A program made the position numbers and the translations under genes. 64,000 bases of DNA from Beroe forskalii (taxonomy: Eukaryota; Ctenophora; Nuda; Beroida; Beroidae): positions 186,001 to 250,000 of the forward strand of contig WFMF01000040.1 in assembly GCA_011033025.1 (NCBI GenBank), read 5' to 3'. The notes under the pieces are model-generated. The model ran no database searches and was not told the origin of the DNA. It saw only the letters and a list, made by a program, of their open reading frames with translations. This document shows positions 60,501 through 64,000 of this stretch, piece after piece (positions within the stretch are counted from its first letter, which is position 1; each line of letters starts with the position of its first letter).

Positions 60501-61869
60501 CCATTTTGTATTTGAGTTTGCTAACCCCTTTTTTCAGAGATTGAGAAGTCTAACATAACATGTTTAAATTTGACTTAATCATAATATTCTTTTTCTATTT
60601 CTATTCTTATCAAAATAATTTCGAATGCATTTAATCTAGAATTGCGGAAGGTCAATTTGACGTAATTGGGCCAATGAGTGTCCAATGCTACCTGTAAGTT
60701 ATACATGTTGTTGTATCATATAAGTTCATGTTTGGAACTTAATGCAAATGTTATAAAGTTCAATATGTAAAAAGTCATGTAACTGTCGAATTTCTTATTG
60801 ATTTTTTAAGTTCGAATCTTAACTCCGCCCCCCCCCCCTCCCGTCTGCACTCTGCAGCATCTGATTTTATACATTGTACCTTGCATTATATTTATACAAA
60901 TACAAATGCAATGTACATTATACATTGTACAATAGGTAAATGTTCTCCTTTACCTTCTCTTTCAGCAACTGATTTATCACAAACCTGTTCCTGATGTTGA
61001 AAGCACTCAGCACTGTTCCCGTGACGTAATGAATTTGTGTGTGATTTTACTGTTAGTTTGCAGTGTTTGTCGCTGTGAATCGCTGTGATCACGCTTTTAA
61101 CCGTTTTACTCATTGAAATTTTTAGACATAATGTCAGAAAAATAAAATGAATTTTTAGCTGATTTTTGCCCATCCAACCCCTCTGAATTCATAACCAGGG
61201 GGAGCGGACATTTCATCTCTCGACAGTTCATCAATCGACACTTTGTCTCGTGATATTTCAACTCTGAGCAAAGGTCAGAGTCTGGTAAGAGTCAGGAAAG
61301 GGAGATGAAGTGCCCTGAGATGAAAACCAGCAGCTCTTATATTCGGGTGGTTGATTGATAGTAATACAATTGAGTAATACAATTGAGTATCCCCCCCCCC
61401 CCATTTTTTCTCAAAGTTATGCGCATGTACATGAAACGTTCTTGAAACGTTCATGAAACATAGCCCATCAATCATCATGTAATTTAAAGAAGCTTTATTC
61501 GGGTATTTTTAGTTCTCATGAACCAACAGCTCCAAGAAATCTTCAAATGTGTTAAAATGCATGCGAACATTTGTAATATCTCATTTTGAAACAGACATCT
61601 CTTTTAAATTTAATTTTCCCCATGGGGAGGATCTCAAAAATTCCATTTATTTGTTTGATTTGAGCTAACCTTTTTAAACTCCACAGACGACACTATCAGT
61701 CTCCTGCTATCTCTGAGCGATCAGTAACCATATCTTTTTCTTCAGTAAGAACCACGACCAGTAACCACCTATTTTCTTCAGTAAGAACCACGAGCTAGCT
61801 GAAGCCCAGATCCAGACTCTTAGACCCGCTGTTTGCGGTCGAATTAACGTATTAAAAAGTGAATCTTGA
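22535..61869 (+). CDS. UshA/5'-nucleotidase-type metallophosphatase, exons spread over 39 kb
   Basis: Member of the 5'-nucleotidase/2',3'-cyclic phosphodiesterase superfamily, two-metal hydrolases of nucleotides or similar phosphoesters. No signal peptide is visible, so it is probably cytosolic. Blocks: 22535-22663, 23243-23360, 23467-23553, 23722-23801, 43628-43690 with 44210-44312, 49609-49754, 50035-50118, 50508-50592, 50856-50951, 51110-51170, 51384-51490, 51902-52000, 52276-52349, 59837-59979, 60082-60165, 60640-60693, 61782-61869. Metal-site motifs are present in order: HFNDVYNIE, FSGDAFNPSP, YGNHDFD, ALTHMRWNND, LGGHDHNY. The C-terminal substrate domain follows (ETNMGNFITDVMR, SGTMRSD, ALENGVSKYPEHEGRFPQ, AVKEYISRGKDGYTVFLDCP). 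Four blocks join only at direct repeats rather than at GT-AG sites; joined that way the frame is 566 codons plus stop. It may be functional with unusual introns, or recently broken. ADK, profilin, the transporter and the dioxygenase all sit between its exons. Confidence 0.75.
22770..23058 (+). mobile_element. 289-bp SINE-like insertion with 5-bp target duplication
   Basis: Absent from copy 1, where the intact site is at 1812-1816. It is flanked here by CTTCA at 22765-22769 and 23059-23063. The left two thirds is GC-rich and the right third is AT-rich, ending in AAAAAATAAATTTTG. Near its left end TCTCGGCCTTTTGG matches the 5' end of U2 snRNA, which might indicate an snRNA-derived head. No tRNA-like boxes were recognised. 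Confidence 0.6.
24939..27058. mobile_element. 2.1-kb non-autonomous DNA transposon with 30-bp perfect TIRs
   Basis: The 30-bp ends are perfect inverted repeats, starting CGTCACCTTCAAATCAAAAG. The element is flanked by CACT at 24935-24938 and 27059-27062; copy 1 has a single CACT at the empty site, 3682-3685. Right after the left TIR sequence comes its mirror, so 24954-24983 is a perfect 30-bp palindrome. Inside, several GTTATAACnnnnGTTATAAC-like inverted pairs occur (about 25095, 25225, 25280). No transposase frame is visible; the longest ORF (26533-26718) has no recognisable features. The superfamily cannot be assigned from a 4-bp duplication and these ends. Confidence 0.85.
28331..28470 (-). 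other. Possible minus-strand exon next to ADK
   Basis: On the minus strand an open frame reads REKWTIYSYGTGYGTANRF and then LKYIAAG before a strong donor (GGAG then GTGAGTGAGG). Another frame starts with ATG at about 28458 and encodes 36 residues. The composition looks protein-like, but I do not recognise the family and see no following exon. The duplication boundary at 28328 lies 2 bp past the donor, so the partner exons may have been displaced. Confidence 0.25.
28651..30436 (+). CDS. ADK: Adenosine kinase (PfkB family), 3 exons
   Basis: Phosphorylates adenosine to AMP with ATP in purine salvage. Exons 28651-28859, 29081-29208 and 29481-30436 are in phase at GT-AG junctions and give 430 residues. 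N-terminal substrate lid region: VQPLLDITMHVP. Adenosine-site glycine motif: SPGGMAQNSMRVVEWLL. Then PTGQCAVLVTPGNHRSM. Catalytic and ATP-anion motif: DTTGAGDAFVGGF, with the base Asp at about residue 326. Typical ADKs are near 345 residues; this one carries about 60 extra C-terminal residues with a duplicated EEDLVKEKIS / EDDLVKEKIS unit. The start is the first ATG of the open exon, preceded by a stop-containing leader. It lies on the same strand inside the 19.8-kb intron of the nucleotidase. Confidence 0.93.
30437..33395. other. No gene seen
   Basis: AT-rich DNA downstream of ADK. It contains short inverted motifs such as CTCATGAGAG near 30870-30920 and two TGACGTCA palindromes (32226, 32973). 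No frame with protein-like character. Confidence 0.5.
33397..34872 (+). repeat. 1.5-kb minisatellite, unit GTGTGAGCTAGTGTACATTGCT
   Basis: About 60 tandem units of 20-24 bp vary mainly in the GTGTG run. Variants include TTAGCTAG, GTGCGCTAG and a CACGTGTGAG insert at six or seven places. Frames through it, for example YIAVCELV on the plus strand, are artefacts of the unit. It is not a CRISPR array: there are no unique spacers. Confidence 0.95.
34873..36230. other. No gene seen
   Basis: Short frames exist (for example 34909-35148) but lack recognisable motifs or splice context. Near 35638-35700 ACTCGGCTTTGCCTCGAG and ACTCGGCTGCGCCTAGTG form small palindromes like those at 16540. Confidence 0.45.
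36236..36983 (+). repeat. Tandem repeat CGTCTCACTTCATTAATGTAG split by a MITE
   Basis: Units with the sequence GTCGTCTCACTTCATTAATG and AGCTCGTCTTTTT recur about every 34 bp from 36236. The fourth unit is interrupted at its TTAA by the element at 36357-36962 and resumes at 36963 with TTAATATAGCTCGTC. Confidence 0.85.
36357..36962. mobile_element. 606-bp piggyBac-type MITE, TTAA target
   Basis: The ends are inverted repeats (AGGCCCCCGACCG on the left, CGTTCGGGGGCCT on the right). The element is flanked by TTAA at 36353-36356 and 36963-36966. The tandem unit it split supplies the empty site. No transposase frame. TTAA duplication is characteristic of piggyBac and some related superfamilies. 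Confidence 0.85.
36984..40390. other. No gene seen; rich in TGACGTCA palindromes
   Basis: AT-rich DNA in the large nucleotidase intron. Exact TGACGTCA occurs at 37396, 37938, 38633, 38831, 38866 and 39534. No coding region or RNA gene could be supported. Confidence 0.45.
40391..40477. repeat. Near-perfect inverted repeat (hairpin), 38-bp arms
   Basis: AACACAAGGTTAATCTT ... TTAAGTTTCATGGGT is followed after about 10 bp by its inverse complement with one internal mismatch block. It could be a small fold-back element or an RNA hairpin. No target duplication was recognised. Confidence 0.75.
40745..41034 (+). repeat. Tandemly repeated profilin acceptor plus start codon
   Basis: The block CTCTTCCCTTTTAG-CCGTC-ATGTCAGACTGG occurs with ATG at 40812, 40888, 40964 and 41027 (spacing 76, 76 and 63). 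A more diverged copy lies near 40764. Only the last ATG leads into profilin. The upstream ones read MSDWHLILTTTLP and stop soon after. The final copy has TTTGAG where the others have TTTTAG; the AG is kept. Confidence 0.9.
41027..41711 (+). CDS. Profilin, 2 coding exons
   Basis: Profilins bind G-actin, proline-rich ligands and phosphoinositides and control actin assembly in the cytoplasm. Exon 41027-41302 (MSDWDAYLGNL ..., 92 codons) joins 41601-41711 at GTAAGT ... GATGCAG. The total is 128 residues, normal for the family. N-terminal W-DAYL motif: MSDWDAYL. Central IIGLDGSIW, and the C-terminal block TAVVIGHTAEGQQQGSTNKG ending AEYLDSLGM are standard profilin features. The AG five bases before the ATG suggests a 5'-UTR intron or a trans-splice acceptor immediately upstream. 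It lies on the same strand inside the large nucleotidase intron. Confidence 0.93.
41738..41889. mobile_element. TA-flanked fold-back MITE, copy A
   Basis: Begins CGGTGACAGTTCCAACTGCA after TA and ends GCAGTTCGAAGTGCCACTGA before TA. The interior GTTTGCGCGGCGTA / TACGCTGCGCAAAC forms a long palindrome. TA targets are typical of Tc1/mariner-type elements. Confidence 0.75.
42123..42262. mobile_element. TA-flanked fold-back MITE, copy B
   Basis: Best-preserved copy: GGGACAGTTCGAACTGCAGT on the left and ACTGCAGTTCGAACTGTCAC on the right, with inner GCGCGGCGTAAAGACA / TTATACGCCGCGC arms. Flanked by TA. Confidence 0.8.
42263..43627. other. No gene seen
   Basis: AT-rich intron sequence. It contains one TGACGTCA (42883) and a GC-rich block (42490-42580) related to the MITE interiors. 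No coding region was recognised before the nucleotidase block at 43628. Confidence 0.5.
43691..44201 (+). mobile_element. 511-bp insertion inside a nucleotidase exon, 8-bp direct repeat
   Basis: TCAAGATA flanks the insert (43683-43690 and 44202-44209). Removing the insert and one repeat restores codons for NHSGVKIGLLGLVE, a continuous family sequence. No GT-AG pair lies at the repeat. The nearest in-frame canonical pair (GT at 43680, AG at 44210) would delete four residues. The insert has TTACTCATAC short repeats, GGTACGTACCGCGG palindromes (about 43995-44075), part of a GC-rich MITE, and a pyrimidine tract (GCTTTCTTCCC) just before the right repeat. Confidence 0.7.
44313..45219. other. No gene seen
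   Basis: Intron of the nucleotidase and 3' flank of the transporter. It contains a palindrome-rich repeat at 44620-44700 (CGAAGTCCCGAGGGCCGAG) like that at 16540. No gene supported. Confidence 0.5.
45220..47084 (-). CDS. MFS transporter, SVOP/SV2-like, 2 exons
   Basis: Major facilitator, organic solute or ion transporter of the sugar-porter/SVOP group; membrane-bound, substrate not inferable. Exon 1 is 46922-47084 and exon 2 is 45220-46517 (acceptor TTTCCCAG), in phase, giving 486 residues. The cytoplasmic N-terminus is acidic (PPQDEEEMEEVDMEDAIERA, typical of SVOP), followed by helix 1 (AVLFFCLEGAEVVMLTVVAPM). The MFS signature GDRFGRKPISVISGLG follows helix 2. A central hydrophilic loop (about residues 215-260) precedes YYLYAYITPRFLNEGY, and the second half has FGRRKVFIG. 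About 12 hydrophobic segments, a normal length. The start is the first ATG of the exon; a second ATG four codons on is possible. It lies antisense between two nucleotidase exons. Confidence 0.9.
47085..49540. other. No gene seen; transporter 5' flank and AT-rich intron
   Basis: Contains a 32-base A run at 48506-48537 and repeated GAAAATTTACCT-type units at 48320-48480. The pair GGAGCGCTGGGATAGCGGCA (48210) and GGAGCGCTGTGATAGCGGCA (48661) shows a local dispersed repeat of about 60 bp. No frame was recognised. Confidence 0.5.
49524..49640 (+). repeat. Duplicated 3' splice site of nucleotidase exon 6
   Basis: GGCTGAAATTCCTCTC ... CCCCCAG plus 36 nt of exon (coding SMLKDEMGVDI) occurs twice, with junctions at 49549/49550 and 49608/49609. 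Only the second copy runs on into the exon. Using the first would insert 59 nt and shift the frame. Confidence 0.9.
50090..50500 (+). repeat. Duplicated 5' splice site region of nucleotidase exon 7
   Basis: The last 28 nt of exon 7 (TCACCATCTCGTGGACACCT ...), its donor and about 100 bp of intron recur downstream at 50336-50490, with GAAGGTATCA changed to GAGGGTAACA. 50232-50331, between the copies, matches the end of the window (63900-64000). Confidence 0.85.
51492..51897 (+). mobile_element. 406-bp exon interruption in nucleotidase, 5-bp direct repeat
   Basis: ACTGG stands at both edges (51487-51491 and 51898-51902). Joining there gives DELLLLQCTGSQVIEALENG, the expected family sequence. 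The consensus-like donor GTATGT at 51491 has no AG in the matching phase downstream; all acceptors before the exon are in another phase. A TA-flanked fold-back MITE fills 51506-51659. Confidence 0.6.
51506..51659. mobile_element. TA-flanked fold-back MITE, copy C
   Basis: CAGGGACACTTCGAACTGCT ... GTGCAGTCAGAACTGTCGACG between TA dinucleotides, with inner GCGCGG and CGCGC arms. More diverged than copy B. Confidence 0.7.
52001..52264 (+). mobile_element. 264-bp exon interruption in nucleotidase, 11-bp direct repeat
   Basis: CACGTTCGACC flanks the insert (51990-52000 and 52265-52275). Joining at the repeat gives GIQFTFDPERPAGSRVV, continuous for the family. No AG lies near the right repeat in a usable position except inside the exon at 52287, which would delete about ten residues. 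The insert carries the GGATTTTACCC-ended MITE (52066-52172) and AAAATGACGTCATC repeats. Confidence 0.65.
52358..52570. mobile_element. TA-flanked fold-back MITE variant with internal 15-bp repeat
   Basis: Starts ACAGGGTCGAGCATC after TA and ends GGAGTTCGACATGTCACCG before TA. It contains six or seven tandem copies of GCGCACGATTACACT (about 52457-52550). It starts 8 bp after the nucleotidase donor at 52350. Confidence 0.7.
52885..59297 (-). CDS. Gamma-butyrobetaine/trimethyllysine dioxygenase-like (TauD family), 7 exons
   Basis: Fe(II)/2-oxoglutarate oxygenase of the carnitine-pathway type (BBOX1/TMLHE group); substrate not certain. Exons: 59149-59297, 58439-58614, 57875-58235, 54375-54468, 53634-53750, 53281-53398, 52885-53164. 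The N-terminal zinc-binding domain has NLCRCVECC (family C-x-C-x2-C). The iron site is VVTHTDNSFYR (H-x-D) and VLHGRQPF (distal His), with the 2-oxoglutarate-binding Arg probably just after it. All junctions are in phase except exon 5, which is one base short: 117 nt where 118 is needed, with the loss near a GGGG run at 53676. So there is either one sequencing error or a disabling deletion; corrected length is 431 residues, normal for the family. The start is the ATG after a good acceptor at 59303. The gene lies antisense within the nucleotidase. Confidence 0.85.
53165..53280 (-). other. 116-bp GC-AG intron flanked by a 14-bp direct repeat
   Basis: On the minus strand ACTCCTACTACAGG occurs at both exon-intron borders (plus positions 53280-53293 and 53164-53177). 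The donor is GCAAGG instead of GT. The frame joins exactly (SYYRGK). The intron core has AAAAAATCCGCATTTTTT, a near-palindrome. It resembles the direct-repeat-flanked interruptions of the nucleotidase. Confidence 0.7.
53404..53600. repeat. CCGGTTAACCGAAATA tandem repeat and related motifs
   Basis: About four perfect units of 16 bp at 53414-53470, then looser GTAACCGGTTGTTGAGAAAT copies. Similar GGTTAACCGG-rich DNA recurs at 58240-58430 in another intron of the same gene. Confidence 0.75.
53680..53880 (-). repeat. Duplicated acceptor and exon start, dioxygenase exon 5
   Basis: The intron end, AG and 60 nt of exon (coding VRQEQPEYFQVLSQVVAYYR) occur twice, with minus-strand junctions at 53750/53751 (true) and 53851/53852 (upstream copy). 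The copy keeps its frame and ends near a GTACAA that could serve as a weak donor, so it could act as an extra 60-nt exon in phase. Confidence 0.9.
54066..54232. mobile_element. 167-bp MITE, TTA target duplication
   Basis: Perfect terminal inverted repeats of about 25 bp (GGGATCGTTCACATATTACG on the left, mirrored on the right). Flanked by TTA at 54063-54065 and 54233-54235. TWA target duplication suggests a PIF/Harbinger-type MITE. Confidence 0.85.
54607..57840 (+). mobile_element. CR1-like LINE with an uninterrupted ORF2
   Basis: The frame is open from 54607 to the stop at 57735 (no ATG near the start; a GTG lies at 54832). APE-type endonuclease blocks: LLLLNARSLNP, AITESWL, VVYRPPDASY, ITGDFNLPQIDW, SDHDMV. 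RT blocks: PGPDGVPAVLLKK, NYRPVTLTS, LDYAKAFDKVD, GVPQGSVLGPLLFILF, FFADDTRV (FADD replaces YADD; Asp pair at 56815-56820). The tail LRHLNYWERLAKLKLMSLQR is typical of CR1-like elements. An overlapping frame upstream ends PQHIPYSLPSYY-stop at 54772, the end of ORF1. No internal stop, so insertion is recent. The 5' end is truncated and the 3' end is near 57840. It lies antisense in a dioxygenase intron. Confidence 0.9.
58615..59148. other. Dioxygenase intron 1 with GC-rich MITE remnant
   Basis: Holds TTTGCGCGGCGTACAGAAAT (58939) and, about 140 bp on, GACGCGCAGAATGCAGTTCA with AACTGCCACTGTTA. These are the two ends of another TA-type fold-back MITE whose middle has diverged. Confidence 0.55.
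60174..60246 (+). repeat. AATAC pentanucleotide microsatellite
   Basis: About 14 uninterrupted copies of AATAC just after the donor of nucleotidase exon 15. Confidence 0.97.
60265..60438. mobile_element. TA-flanked fold-back MITE, copy D
   Basis: CGGTGGCAGTCCAAACTGCA ... TGCAGTTCAAACTGCGCA between TA dinucleotides, with inner TTTGCGCGGCGTACA / ATACGCCGCGCACCGG arms. In a nucleotidase intron. Confidence 0.75.
61720..61800 (+). repeat. Duplicated acceptor of the last nucleotidase exon
   Basis: TTTTCTTCAGTAAGAACCAC occurs twice, with junctions at 61745/61746 and 61781/61782 (36 bp apart). Only the second leads into the terminal exon (KNHELAEAQIQTLRPAV ... stop at 61869). Use of the first would keep phase but meets a stop (CCAGTAACC). 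Confidence 0.9.
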
Positions 61870-63480
61870 TCACTGATAAAAGGTTAATTGTTTAACCTGA
61901 TAACAGGTTAATTTTTTAACCTAATTGGGTTAATGATCACTTTGTTAATATTTGGGAGTGATGATGGTCCAGGGTATATGGCTATGCCCAGATTGCGCGG
62001 CCCTGGAGTCTCAATCAGACAATATAATTTGGGAAGTTCATAAACGGACATTATTTTTAATCCTGGGGGATTATCAATTGGTTCACCTACTTTTGTTTTT
62101 TTTCAGTTTGGTAACTTTATATTTATGATAGGTTTAGGATTGTATAATATGTAGCATGCTCGATTCTGATAAGTAGAACTAGAAATAGAATATATAATTG
62201 TTAGCAGATTAAAAAAACATGTCATTTTCGAACTGCAAAATTCAAATTTTCCCGTGGTGTCTCGACCTTTAAATTTCATGACTTTATGGTGCGGCATATT
62301 AATGATATTACGCCGCGCTTGGGTACTTTTTTTTATCTAAGACGCGCTGCATTGGATTTGGAAGTACTTTGCGCCCTATCACGCGCCTTGTATTTGTAAA
62401 ATTACCCATGCGCGGCGTAAAAAAGACACCTGAGTAGTCAACAGGGACGGGTCGAAATCTTACGTGTTTGGAGTCAACTTAATGATTGGCCTTTAATCGT
62501 GCGCAGCTTTCTCCATGTGAGTCGCGCACGGAAAAGCCGACACACCGCCGTAAGGCTGGTGACTTGTGTTAACTAGGTGGTAGAATCTTTTGGATCAGTC
62601 ACTAAATACGGGTTCTACTTCTGGGGCAAATTCAACGTGGTCACAAGAGTTGTGAATATTTTCGAATGATATTGATTGGTATTGGATCCATCATGTCATT
62701 GTCCAATGGGCATCAATTGGACAAGATTCTTCGATTTAAAATTACAATAGCAGCATATTTTATTTATTCATTTCGATTTCGTAATACTAATTGCAATTGT
62801 ATTTGTATAGAAATGTAAATTTGTATAGAATGTAAATTGGACTTGCTAAATCACATGTATGAATATCACTATCAGTTCGTGAACATCAATCAAATTCCGT
62901 ATGTGTGGCGACTCGACATAGTTTTAACATATGATTATGTGTACCCTGCATTCTCATTCTGCAACTGTACACTGTACAGACCGCTCGATTACAAAAGGGC
63001 TCGAAAAAGGAACGCAAAATTGTGCTTTTCGATGCACTCAGTTCAAAATAGTCGTTATCTTGCGACGTTCCTCATTTACCACATGTTACGTGTCCCTGTT
63101 TGTTCGCCGCGCCTCTTCAGACTTTTCCACGAAAAGCGCGCGAACTTTGCGCGCGCTTTTTGCGGAAAAGTAATTCCTCATGGATGCCCCCCTTTAACTT
63201 TTAATCCACGCTTGTCGAACTTCTAAAAAAAAAAATTGTGCGCAGCTCACTGGCTGTTAAACGGGCAGTGAGCCGCACATTAAAAAGCCGCGCACGGCAC
63301 GTCCCTGAAGAAGAAGCGTGGATTTACAGTTTGCGCGTGAAATGCCTATATCATTCCATCGGAAAGCAAACAATTTAGCGCGTGAAATTTTACATAATTC
63401 CATCGGAAAGCAAAAAATTTTGCGCGTCTTTTTCGACTGCAAAAGTACTTTGCGCGTGACAACGCGTAGTACTAAGTACG
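61870..63480. other. No gene seen; MITE debris
   Basis: GC-rich fold-back fragments occur at 62443-62553 (CAGGGACGGGTCGAAATC ... ACACCGCCG) and 63235-63312 (GTGCGCAGCTCACTG / CAGTGAGCCGCAC). The frame 62837-63226 has no recognisable motif and overlaps GCGCGC-rich repeat, so I do not call it a gene. Confidence 0.55.
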
Positions 63481-63486
63481 GTGTAC

Positions 63487-63775
63487 CAGAAGGATAAGTT
63501 ATTGTTCCTTTTTTTAAATGGAAATAACTTATCCCTCTGGGACACGTGTGTGTGTCCCAAAAGGATAAGTCATTTTTTTTAAATAGAAATAACTTATCCT
63601 TCTGGGACACGTGTGTGTCCCAAAAGGATAAGTTATTTTTACTTTTGAAAAAGAAAAATAACTTATCCTTCTGGGACACGTGTGTGTCCCAGAGGGATAA
63701 GTTATTTTTATTTTTGTAAAAAAGAAATTAATTTATCCTTCTGGTACACGTGTGTGTCCCAGAAAGATAAGTTAT
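63487..63775. repeat. Array of palindromic units around GGGACACGTGTGTGTCCC
   Basis: Five rounds of AATAACTTATCCTTCTGG, GACACGTGTGTGTC and CCAAAAGGATAAGTTATT are separated by T-rich or A-rich spacers. Each round folds on itself twice, as GGATAAGTTA/TAACTTATCC and as GACACGTGTGTC. Confidence 0.9.
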
Positions 63776-63884
63776 TTTCATTTCACAATGTAGGTGTGTG
63801 TATGCGCATTGCTCTAACCAGATCCTTCCAGTTCCAGTTCCCCTAACCACTAACAGGGGCGTCACGCACCAGGTGCGCGTAACC

Positions 63885-64000
63885 AGGGTCCCGGCATGGA
63901 TCACTGTTTGAGAGGTAAAAATAGGTTTTTTTTGGATTTTACAGGAAAACAAGGAAAACTGGCGAATATCATTGGTTCAGTGGTTTCAGGCGCATAATTT
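63885..64000 (+). repeat. Dispersed repeat matching 50220-50331
   Basis: GGATTTTACAGGAAAACAAG, CTGGCGAATATCATTGGTT and AGTGGTTTCAGGC are shared with the nucleotidase intron at 50232-50331. It runs off the end of the window. Confidence 0.85.

Noticed and set aside
62837..63226. 129-codon plus-strand frame
   Set aside because: No recognisable motif, no splice context, and it overlaps GCGCGC-rich repeat; best seen as chance.

Overview
The window is animal nuclear DNA. Protein-coding genes are split by mostly GT-AG introns, the DNA is AT-rich, and non-LTR and Penelope-like retroelements, DNA-transposon relics, MITEs, minisatellites and degenerate TTAGGG-type repeats are abundant. The gene set (ARID4, adenosine kinase, profilin, an SVOP/SV2-like transporter, a gamma-butyrobetaine dioxygenase-type oxygenase, a UshA-type 5'-nucleotidase) fits a marine or early-branching invertebrate. 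The species cannot be settled from the sequence. 

Layout. 1-4931 is a diverged second copy of 21631-28328 and carries a frameshifted copy of the first four nucleotidase exons. 5055-19107 (minus) is an ARID4-type chromatin gene, 13 coding exons, with its 3' part missing from view; its introns hold a MULE relic, a LINE ORF1, a LINE RT fragment and several tandem arrays. 19440-20340 is a Penelope-like relic. From 22535 to 61869 (plus), 17 exon blocks of one nucleotidase are spread over 39 kb. Four other genes lie between those blocks: adenosine kinase (plus, 28651-30436), profilin (plus, 41027-41711), the MFS transporter (minus, 45220-47084) and the dioxygenase (minus, 52885-59297). The dioxygenase in turn has a long LINE ORF2 in one of its introns. 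61870-64000 holds only repeats. 

Two structural themes stand out. (1) In the nucleotidase, four interruptions fall where the protein would otherwise be continuous. Each is flanked by a short direct repeat of exon sequence (8, 5, 11 and 6 bp), and none has a GT-AG pair at the repeat. Joining the exons at the repeats gives one uninterrupted frame of 566 codons plus stop. A fifth intron, in the dioxygenase, has a 14-bp repeat and a GC donor. This looks like insertion-derived, introner-like intron gain, or else a gene being broken by insertions. (2) At six exons in four genes the 3' splice site plus the first bases of the exon has been duplicated in tandem into the upstream intron. In profilin the duplicated piece includes the start codon, in four copies. 

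Exon boundaries come from reading splice sites and protein continuity by eye. No transcript data or database search was available.
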